Source: Candidatus Caldarchaeum sp. (GTDB lineage: Archaea; Thermoproteota; Nitrososphaeria_A; Caldarchaeales; Caldarchaeaceae). Taken from it: a stretch of DNA of 13,861 nt. This document shows, one piece after another, positions 7,514 through 12,789 of the stretch. The stretch is taken from assembly GCA_025054515.1 (NCBI GenBank), contig JANWZT010000018.1:1-13861 (forward strand). The letters are read 5' to 3'. The notes beneath the pieces are model-generated. The model was not told the DNA's origin. It ran no database searches and saw only the letters and a program-made list of their open reading frames with translations. The translations under genes were made by a program, and so were the position numbers. Positions within the stretch are counted from its first letter, which is position 1. The number at the start of each line of letters is the position of its first letter.

Positions 7514-8281
7514 TTGAATGTGTTAGGCGGCTCTGTCTACGCGGTGGTCGCGGCGGCGCGGTTGTCCAAACAGGGCACAAAGACAACTTTGATACATCCC
7601 GGTCGGAGGCTCGGCCTTTTTCCATTTTCCGTGCTGCCGGAGCAGTTTTTCGAGGAGATGGATGTAAAACCTTCAAAACACTGCGAAGACGAGATCACGA
7701 AAATCATTTTGCATGGGGAACAAATCGAACCCCCTACAAGACTATATGTTTGTCGGACAACACCGCTACTTGAAGAAACCATCATCAAAAATGAGATAGA
7801 GTTTTCGACCAAAAAAACCGGCGAAAAATTCATCGATTGCACGGGAACGAAATGGCCCGGAGTCCACTTATTCCAAACTTTGCAAACTACGGCAGACGTA
7901 AACGAAGCCCAGCTGATGATCGAGGTCGAAAACAATTCCTCGGTTTCCGTTACAGCCTTCTTCAAATCACTGAAACTGAAAAACATCTATTCAAAGCGGA
8001 TGCCGGAACGGCCACGCAACGTAATGGCTTTCGTTGAGCGGCCCACAGCCCATCCAGACTTGCAAACGGGAAAAATCGTTCCCACTCTATCTTTTCTCGG
8101 ACCTGATCATGCAGAATGGCATCCAATCAATTCAGAACTCATCTACCAATCCAACCAAATCATAGGCATTTTACAAGGGCATCTGGCGGAATCCGCAGGA
8201 GACCGGCCGTCGAACGAGTTAAGATTTTTATCATTGCCTATGGGCTTTAAGGATGCACAAGGAGGCGAAAGACTTGGTTGA
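7514..8281 (+). CDS. Unrecognised Rossmann-like protein, possibly FAD- or NAD-binding
   Basis: 255 residues from TTG 7514 (GTG 7520 is an alternative suggested by the TATA box). The N-terminus VLGGSVYAVVAAARLSKQG followed by TTLIHPG resembles the strand-glycine-loop-helix of a dinucleotide-binding fold, though the first strand is very short. FIDCTG near residue 108 resembles the second flavin-contacting strand of FAD oxidoreductases. The rest matches nothing I know; the region after residue 130 has no catalytic signature I can name. Reading through it, the gene is richer in AAA, ATC and TTT codons than its neighbours, which may reflect divergent origin or relaxed selection. It overlaps the start region of Alba and is probably in the same operon. 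It could be a degenerate flavoprotein. That a protein is made is fairly likely, but the function is open. Confidence 0.55.
   Translation: MNVLGGSVYAVVAAARLSKQGTKTTLIHPGRRLGLFPFSVLPEQFFEEMDVKPSKHCEDEITKIILHGEQIEPPTRLYVCRTTPLLEETIIKNEIEFSTKKTGEKFIDCTGTKWPGVHLFQTLQTTADVNEAQLMIEVENNSSVSVTAFFKSLKLKNIYSKRMPERPRNVMAFVERPTAHPDLQTGKIVPTLSFLGPDHAEWHPINSELIYQSNQIIGILQGHLAESAGDRPSNELRFLSLPMGFKDAQGGERLG
8225..8232 (+). promoter_or_regulatory. Possible internal TATA-like box for Alba
   Basis: TTTTTATC inside the end of the upstream gene is centred about 25 nt before ATG 8253. It could give Alba its own transcript in addition to readthrough from the upstream gene. Confidence 0.35.
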
Positions 8282-8564
8282 AGACTCCGTTGTTCTCGTT
8301 GGAAGGAAGCCGACGATGAACTATGTTTTGGCGACGACTCTGCCGCTGGCCGAAGGTCGTAAGGTGATTCTGAAGGCCCGTGGAAAAGCGATAGCCAAGG
8401 CCGTTGATGTCGTCGAGGTCGTTCGCCGAAGGTTCGTCCAAAACGCTGTCATCGAGAAGATAAACATCGGAACCGAGGAAGGCAGAGTCGGAAACGACGG
8501 CCGCCAACGAAACGTCAGCACAATAGAAATCATCTTATCTCAGCCGAAACCATCGAAGAAATAG
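8253..8564 (+). CDS. alba: Alba DNA/RNA-binding chromatin protein
   Basis: 103 residues from ATG 8253. The family core is clear: VVLVGRKPTMNYVLA, ILKARGKAIAKAVDVVEVVRRRF, and the C-terminal DGRQRNVSTIEIIL. Alba forms dimers that coat DNA and also bind RNA. Aligned with Sulfolobus Alba1, the GKK that contains the acetylated Lys16 is GRK here, so that position is arginine while Lys17 is kept. The start is uncertain. ATG 8253 fits the TATA-like box at 8225, but GGAGG at 8261-8265 lies 8 nt before an in-frame TTG at 8274, which would give a 96-residue protein with the N-terminus typical of the family. Either start overlaps the preceding gene (29 or 8 nt). A hairpin follows at 8571. Confidence 0.95.
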   Translation: MHKEAKDLVEDSVVLVGRKPTMNYVLATTLPLAEGRKVILKARGKAIAKAVDVVEVVRRRFVQNAVIEKINIGTEEGRVGNDGRQRNVSTIEIILSQPKPSKK

Positions 8565-8570
8565 AGGCAA

Positions 8571-8607
8571 AACCCGGCCGGCACACCGGGTTCCCACATA
8601 TTTTTAT
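8571..8607 (+). terminator. Hairpin with T-rich tail after Alba
   Basis: AACCCGG (8571-8577) and CCGGGTT (8586-8592) are perfect complements forming a 7-bp stem around an 8-nt loop. Ten bases on is a TTTTT run at 8601-8605. The T-run also forms part of the TATA-like region of the next gene. A terminator is the simplest reading, though archaea usually rely on the T-tract alone. Confidence 0.5.
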
Positions 8608-8609
8608 CT
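8598..8609 (+). promoter_or_regulatory. TATA-like box for the GTPase/TackOD1 pair
   Basis: ATATTTTTATCT is centred about 32 nt before ATG 8636, predicting a transcript start near 8630 and a leader of only a few bases. Confidence 0.5.
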
Positions 8610-8635
8610 ATGTTACATCGATTTCATAATGGTAA

Positions 8636-9271
8636 ATGCTCCGTCCTGAAGGCTGGGATTGGGTGCTTTGCCGGAATTGTGGAATGAAAACCATTCGGGC
8701 AAAGTATTGCATGAAATGTGGCTCCGAGCTGTTTTCCCATATGAAAGCCCCATATCACTACCATTTCGACGCGATTGTAACCGGGGAGGACGGGGTAGGA
8801 AAATCCACTTTTTTAGAGAAGTTTGTTTCCATGGATGGTGTAGCTCATAGAAAACCCGCCGAAGGAGGTTATTCGCGCATATGTGATTTGAAAGAGGTCG
8901 AACTGGGTGTTACGTTTACGGAGACCCCGTCCGCCGCCGTCAAACCCGAAGCTGAATTTGCTGCAGCCGCCGTGCTGTTCGACCTCACCAACGGGCCCTC
9001 TTTCGTCAAGGGCATCCGACTCGTCAGGATGCTAACCGGGATAAAGCAAAAGAAGGTCATCTATCTGATTGGAAACAAGCTCGACCTCGTCCGAGAAAGA
9101 AAAATTTCCACACAGGACGGGTTGAACACCGCGGCCCAGCTGGGCTGTGGTTATTTCGAGGTTTCGGCTGTCACGGCCGATGGGCTCTCGGCTTTTCGAC
9201 AAAGGTTGATTAGGGACCTTCTGTTGTTGAGACTGGAGATTTTGAAGAAAGGGTTGGCGAAGGATGAGTGA
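8636..9271 (+). CDS. Ras-like small GTPase with N-terminal zinc ribbon and degenerate switch II
   Basis: 211 residues from ATG 8636. Residues C12, C15, C25 and C28 form a zinc ribbon (CRNCG and CMKCG). A Ras/Rab-like G domain follows: P-loop G50-EDGVGKST58, G4 N147-KLD150, and G5 as S176-A177 in FEVSAVTADG. The strand AAAVLFDLTNGPSF (about 110-123) matches the Ras strand after switch II. The expected G3 motif (DxxG, usually DTAG) between switch I and that strand is absent; the stretch reads TETPSAAVKP. The catalytic Gln of Ras is therefore missing too, suggesting slow or no hydrolysis or a different switch. There is no C-terminal lipidation cysteine. The last 8 nt overlap the start of the TackOD1-like gene, so the two proteins are likely made together and may interact. 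Small GTPases of this kind occur in archaea but few have known roles. Confidence 0.85.
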   Translation: MLRPEGWDWVLCRNCGMKTIRAKYCMKCGSELFSHMKAPYHYHFDAIVTGEDGVGKSTFLEKFVSMDGVAHRKPAEGGYSRICDLKEVELGVTFTETPSAAVKPEAEFAAAAVLFDLTNGPSFVKGIRLVRMLTGIKQKKVIYLIGNKLDLVRERKISTQDGLNTAAQLGCGYFEVSAVTADGLSAFRQRLIRDLLLLRLEILKKGLAKDE

Positions 9272-10103
9272 CTCGTTGCTTCGGCGTCAGGATGTTTTGG
9301 CCCTCTTAAACCATTTGGAGAGGGAGAAGGTCGAATTTATCGACCCGTCCATGGAACGGGAAAAATACAGGTATCCCGTAGTCGAGCAATTCCTCAAAAG
9401 TGATGTTGAGGTTATCTTAGAAGGCCTTTCCGGCCTTGGCGTGCTGGAGAAACAACTTCTCGATTCTATCATGGTTTGCCCCGCTTGCGAAAGCACGTCT
9501 CTCATGCTTAAGCCAGTATGCCCGACATGTAGCTCTGGTAGGCTGATGAAGGGCAACGTCATCGAGCACATGATCTGCGGTTACGTGGATTTTGAGCAGG
9601 AATTCTATTCTCATGGGTTCAAATGCATTAAATGCGGCAAAGAGATGAAAACGCTCGGCGTGGACTACAGACGCGCCGGTGTGTTTTTCAAATGCATTTC
9701 ATGCGGAAGAGTTACGGCCCTTCCCGTCAGACGATACATCTGTGTCGAATGTGGGAGAGCGAACATCGAAGAAGAGTTAAGCCTTAAGCCCGTCTTCCGC
9801 TACCTTGTCAACAGGGAAAAGTTCTCCGCTTTGAGAGGAGCTTTCTTCGACCTAACCCCACTCACCAGCTACATCGAATCGATGGGATATCATGTCGAAG
9901 CTCCAGCGAAAATAGTCGGTTCGTCGGGCGTCAGCCACGACTTCACGCTTTACATCAATCAGACGGGTCAGCCGACCTCTTCGGGCTTGGTCGCGGACAT
10001 AGTCAACGAAGTGAGCGAGGATAAAATCTACGAATTCTTCACAAAGACCTTCGACGTCAAGGCTGGAGCTTTTATGCTACTCGTTGTCGGAAAAGCCAGC
10101 TAA
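9264..10103 (+). CDS. TackOD1-like multi-zinc protein with PDDEXK-like C-terminus, cut by an in-frame TAA
   Basis: 279 residues from ATG 9264 to TAA 10103. After a helical N-terminus, residues about 70-155 carry CxxC pairs at 72/75, 86/89, 121/124 and 144/147, with a further C105 in the signature IEHMICGY and the phrase LGVDYRRAGVFFKC. This matches my memory of thaumarchaeal output domain 1 (TackOD1), found at the ends of archaeal signalling proteins. C160/C163 form another knuckle. From about residue 185 the sequence resembles a Mrr/PDDEXK nuclease fold (GSSGVSHDF, then AFMLLVVGKAS), but without a visible ExK, so probably non-catalytic. The frame stops inside the expected core of this fold, and the same frame continues in good coding form to 10283 (see next entry). 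No receiver domain is present. It overlaps the GTPase gene by 8 nt, implying a shared job. Confidence 0.75.
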   Translation: MSDSLLRRQDVLALLNHLEREKVEFIDPSMEREKYRYPVVEQFLKSDVEVILEGLSGLGVLEKQLLDSIMVCPACESTSLMLKPVCPTCSSGRLMKGNVIEHMICGYVDFEQEFYSHGFKCIKCGKEMKTLGVDYRRAGVFFKCISCGRVTALPVRRYICVECGRANIEEELSLKPVFRYLVNREKFSALRGAFFDLTPLTSYIESMGYHVEAPAKIVGSSGVSHDFTLYINQTGQPTSSGLVADIVNEVSEDKIYEFFTKTFDVKAGAFMLLVVGKAS

Positions 10104-10283
10104 AAAGCGAAGAAGCTCGCGTCCACGTTCAACATTCCTCTGATGGAGTTTGCCTCTGCCGAAGAGTTGATTGAAAAATCAAAGGAGTTGGTTAAAGCGA
10201 CTCTCAGCCGCTTACGGAAGAAAGAATTGGAAAGGGAAGCGGATATTATAGAAAAACTTTTGCAGGATTTGGATAAAATCTAA
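10104..10283 (+). pseudogene. In-frame C-terminal remainder of the TackOD1-like gene after the TAA
   Basis: Right after TAA 10101-10103 the same frame stays open for 59 codons to TAA 10281. It starts KAKKLASTFNIPLMEF, which is how PDDEXK/Mrr-like domains continue after their VVG strand (a helix, then a short strand), and ends with a charged helix. A single base change (for example GAA, CAA or AAA to TAA) would explain the break. Possible readings are a real nonsense mutation, a sequence error, or readthrough. TAA is not a known archaeal recoding codon. An internal ATG at 10142 could start a 46-residue fragment, but no ribosome site is seen. Confidence 0.6.
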
Positions 10284-10288
10284 AAACC
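10278..10288 (+). promoter_or_regulatory. TATA-like box before the small membrane ORF
   Basis: ATCTAAAAACC overlaps the last stop of the TackOD1 remainder and is centred 26 nt before ATG 10309. This suggests the downstream ORF was a separately transcribed leaderless gene. Confidence 0.4.
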
Positions 10289-10308
10289 GCCGAGTCAATG
10301 TATGTACA

Positions 10309-10589
10309 ATGGCGTATTTTCAGAGGATGTTTCTTCCGCCTGTTTTTCTCAACCTCGTTCTCGGTCTGTTGGGCGGCGTCTTTCGCATGGGTGTTCTGCC
10401 GTGGGTGCCGCAGACCATCGTCTCAAGCCATGGAGCGATTATGGTCATCGGTTTCGTCTTCTCAATCATAGCCGTCGAAAGGGCCGTCACCCTTCACGAG
10501 CCTTTTCTAAAAGCGGCTGCGATTTCATCGTAGCCGTGTTCCTCTACGTGATGGTTGCTGTGTCGAAAATGTTTTCGAAAAAGTTTTAG
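10309..10589 (+). pseudogene. Small multi-helix membrane ORF with probable frameshift
   Basis: From ATG 10309 the frame codes for two hydrophobic helices (about residues 9-30 and 42-56) with HGAIMVIGFVFSIIAVERAVTL, a phrase I associate with the start of longer multi-helix membrane proteins. It stops at TAG 10531-10533 after 74 residues. At the same place another frame reads VAVFLYVMVAVSKMFSKKF to TAG 10589, a natural third transmembrane helix. Joining the two frames near 10527-10532 gives one coherent three-helix protein of about 93 residues, so an indel or sequence error is likely. The complete family may be longer, in which case this is a remnant. Function unknown; no catalytic motifs are visible. 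Confidence 0.45.
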
Positions 10590-10591
10590 AT
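10583..10591 (+). promoter_or_regulatory. TATA-like box for the potassium channel
   Basis: GTTTTAGAT is centred about 25 nt before ATG 10612. The spacing supports that ATG over the longer frame starting at 10555. Confidence 0.4.
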
Positions 10592-10611
10592 TCGACCGAG
10601 AAAGCCGTTTC

Positions 10612-11412
10612 ATGAAGGACAAAAGGGAATTCGCCGCGTCTGCGTTGACTCTGTTTTCCATAGCCTTGATTCTGGTCGAATATTTCGCACCTCTGAGCGG
10701 TGAAGAATTTCTCATCGTTTTGGCGTTGGACGGGTTTGTTGTGTTGGTTTTGCTGGGCGAATTGGTGACGAGGGCTTGGAAGTCGGGCAAGCTCGGCCAT
10801 TATCTATTGAGACACTGGTACGAGGTTTTGGCCTCGATTCCTCTGGCGTTTTTTGTTTTTCTTGAAACGCAGACTTTCGTCGGAGTTGTCATACGCGGTC
10901 TCCGTCTTTCGAGACTTCTGCGGCTGTTTCTCGTCACCGTTCGCACACGGAAATCCCTCCTCTACCTCTACAAAGTGCTGAAAGTCAGCAGGTTCGGATA
11001 TCTATTCGCAGCATCCGCCACAGTTGTTTTCGTCGGCACGGTGTCGGCTTTTCTGCTCGAAGTCGGTGTTCCTGACTCAAAGATACGGGACGTCGGCGAT
11101 GCATTCTGGTGGGCGTTGGCTACTGTAACAACCGTCGGCTACGGAGACGTCGTACCAGTTACGGTGGCAGGACGCATCATTGGTTCAATTTTGATGGTGA
11201 CGGGAATCGCGATCATCGGGGTCTTCATTTCATCGCTGGGCTCAGCACTTCTCTCTTTATCCAAGCCGGAGACATCTCCGCTGGAAGAAATGAAAACTTT
11301 CCTGAAGAACAAGGTCGATCGGGTTGAAAGCTTGACCGATGAGGAGTTGAACGAACTGATAGAGTTGCTGAAAGCCGTTCACGAGGTTAACCGCAGGACG
11401 CAGGGTCGGTGA
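10612..11412 (+). CDS. KvAP-like voltage-gated potassium channel
   Basis: 266 residues from ATG 10612. The frame opens at 10555, but the extra 19 residues are basic and lie under the tail of the previous ORF. Six transmembrane segments are visible. S1 is about 8-26. S2 (33-53) carries D40 and E50. S3 is about 70-86. S4 has arginines every third position (R95, R98, R101, R104), the hallmark of a voltage sensor. S5 and S6 flank the pore helix and selectivity filter T174-VGYG178-D. After S6 a charged cytoplasmic tail of about 45 residues (EEMKTFLKNKVDRVESLTDEELNELIELL) may form a coiled coil that helps tetramer assembly. The segment WKSGKLGHYLLRHWYEV resembles the S2-S3 region of the archaeal channel KvAP. 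It is a plasma-membrane K+ channel gated by voltage; direct regulation is not visible. Confidence 0.93.
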   Translation: MKDKREFAASALTLFSIALILVEYFAPLSGEEFLIVLALDGFVVLVLLGELVTRAWKSGKLGHYLLRHWYEVLASIPLAFFVFLETQTFVGVVIRGLRLSRLLRLFLVTVRTRKSLLYLYKVLKVSRFGYLFAASATVVFVGTVSAFLLEVGVPDSKIRDVGDAFWWALATVTTVGYGDVVPVTVAGRIIGSILMVTGIAIIGVFISSLGSALLSLSKPETSPLEEMKTFLKNKVDRVESLTDEELNELIELLKAVHEVNRRTQGR

Positions 11413-11430
11413 ATCCTCGTCTGCGACAAC

Positions 11431-11440
11431 AGTTAATTCC
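11431..11440 (+). promoter_or_regulatory. TATA-like box for the PLP dehydratase gene
   Basis: AGTTAATTCC is centred 26 nt before GTG 11461. A second A/T-rich run, TGTAAATATTTC (11449-11460), lies closer to the start and is an alternative. Confidence 0.35.
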
Positions 11441-11460
11441 GACGGCTGTGTAAATATTTC

Positions 11461-12411
11461 GTGTTCACGCTTCGAGACGTCTACCGGGCGAGGCAGAGGA
11501 TAAGCAAATACATAAGGCCCACGCCTTTGGTGTATTCGAAACGCATTTCGAAGGAGTTGGATGCGGACGTTTACTTCAAGCTCGAAAACACTAACCCAAC
11601 TAATTCTTTCAAAGTGAGGGGAGGAGTTTACTTCATCTCGGTGATGCGGGACCGGTTGCGGGGTGTTGTCACAGCTTCGATGGGCAACCACGCGCAGTCT
11701 ATGGCCTACGCGGGGTCGGTGTTCGGCGTCGACGTCGCCGTCGTGATGCCGAGCTGGGTGTCCCGTATCAAAAAGGAGGCCGTGGAGGAGATGGGAGCAA
11801 AGGTCATCACATACGGCTCCTACTACGACGAAGCAGCAACCTACGCACGTCACTACGCCGAAGAGAACGGCCTCAGCTACGTGGACGCAATCAACGAAGA
11901 GAAACTTTACCCGGGAGTCGCCACGATGCATCTCGAAGTGGTCGAAGAGCTTCCTGACCTCGAAGTTTTTATCAACCCTTTGGGAGGCGGCTCGGGAGCA
12001 ATAGGCGCCGTAACCGTCTACAAAACGGTAAACCGGGCTGTAAGGGTTTACGCGGTGCAGGCAGAAGGGGCTCCAGCCTTCTACCTTTCGATGAAAAGAG
12101 GGGAATTATCTTCGACCGACGGAGTGAAAACAGCTGCCGAAGGTCTTGCGGTGGCCAAGGCCTACGAGACTCCCTTCAACTTCCTTCGAAACAGAATCGA
12201 CGACGTGTTGCTTGTGTCGGACGAGGAGATGGAAAAAGCTGTTGTCCGGATTTTCCAGTCGGTTAGGCAGGTGGCCGAGCTTGCGGGTGCGGCGTCGACC
12301 GCCGCGGCTTACAGGTATGCGCACCTTGTTAAGGGAAGGAAGGTTGTCTTGAATGTTACAGGCGGGAACATAGACCACACTAAATTTGCGGAGATCCTGT
12401 CGAAACATTAG
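11461..12411 (+). CDS. Threonine/serine dehydratase-like PLP enzyme (fold type II)
   Basis: 316 residues from GTG 11461; the N-terminus FTLRDVYRARQRISKYIRPTPL matches the usual family start. K51 in NSFKVRGG is the PLP Schiff-base lysine. SMGNHAQ (73-79) binds substrate carboxylate, and the glycine loop G175-GGSG holds the cofactor phosphate (most relatives have GGGGL). The C-terminus ends in VVLNVTGGNID. The enzyme deaminates threonine to 2-oxobutanoate, or serine to pyruvate; serine racemase activity is also found in this family. There is no ACT regulatory domain, so it resembles the catabolic or short archaeal form and would not be feedback-inhibited by isoleucine through such a domain. It ends 42 nt before the aIF1A ATG. 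I do not assign ilvA or tdcB because the branch cannot be decided by eye. Confidence 0.88.
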   Translation: MFTLRDVYRARQRISKYIRPTPLVYSKRISKELDADVYFKLENTNPTNSFKVRGGVYFISVMRDRLRGVVTASMGNHAQSMAYAGSVFGVDVAVVMPSWVSRIKKEAVEEMGAKVITYGSYYDEAATYARHYAEENGLSYVDAINEEKLYPGVATMHLEVVEELPDLEVFINPLGGGSGAIGAVTVYKTVNRAVRVYAVQAEGAPAFYLSMKRGELSSTDGVKTAAEGLAVAKAYETPFNFLRNRIDDVLLVSDEEMEKAVVRIFQSVRQVAELAGAASTAAAYRYAHLVKGRKVVLNVTGGNIDHTKFAEILSKH

Positions 12412-12453
12412 CCTAAATATCGGGTGGAATCGAATTACTCTGGTGTTGACTAC

Positions 12454-12789
12454 ATGGGCAAGCGGAAGATAGTGTCTGAGCCCGATGAACTCGACCAGAT
12501 GGTTGAGCCCGGGCCAGGCGACGTTTACGGAGTGGTGAACAAGATGTATGGATACGACCGGTTGTTGGTCGATTGTGCGGACGGCAAACAGAGAATATGC
12601 CGCATCCGCGGCCAGCTCAAACGTCGTATCTGGATCAAAGAAGGCGACCTCGTTCTTGTTTCTCCTTGGGATTTTCAGCGGGAAAGCCGCGGCGATGTTT
12701 GGTGGCGGTTTACCCACAACCAGGCGCTTGAATTGGCCAAAAAAGGTGTTATACCCGATTTTTTGAAGGTGAAGCTGGGAGCTTCTTAA
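12454..12789 (+). CDS. eif1A: Translation initiation factor aIF1A
   Basis: 111 residues from ATG 12454. The frame is open from GTG 12424, but the ATG gives the usual family length and the typical basic start MGKRK. The OB-fold is clear: DVYGVVNKMYGYDRLLVDCADG, then RICRIRGQLKRRIWIKEGDLVLVSPWDFQ, then WWRFTHNQALELAKKG. aIF1A binds the A site of the small ribosomal subunit during start-site selection. An A/T-rich CTAAATATC at 12412-12420 may be its TATA box, with a transcript start near 12442 and a 12-nt leader. Its TAA shares TTAA with the stop of the convergent GTPBP1-like gene. Confidence 0.93.
   Translation: MGKRKIVSEPDELDQMVEPGPGDVYGVVNKMYGYDRLLVDCADGKQRICRIRGQLKRRIWIKEGDLVLVSPWDFQRESRGDVWWRFTHNQALELAKKGVIPDFLKVKLGAS

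Noticed and set aside
7500..7517. ATG at 7500 as the start of the Rossmann-like gene
   Set aside because: It is in another frame and stops after five codons (TGA at 7515).
10101..10103. TAA as a recoded codon (selenocysteine or pyrrolysine)
   Set aside because: Known archaeal recoding uses TGA or TAG, not TAA; mutation or sequence error is simpler.
11257..11931. 224-codon minus-strand frame across the channel end and the dehydratase
   Set aside because: His/Val/Arg-rich composition typical of antisense shadows; both plus-strand genes are clearly real.
12106..12717. 203-codon minus-strand frame across the dehydratase and aIF1A
   Set aside because: Antisense to two recognised genes, with no recognisable motif.
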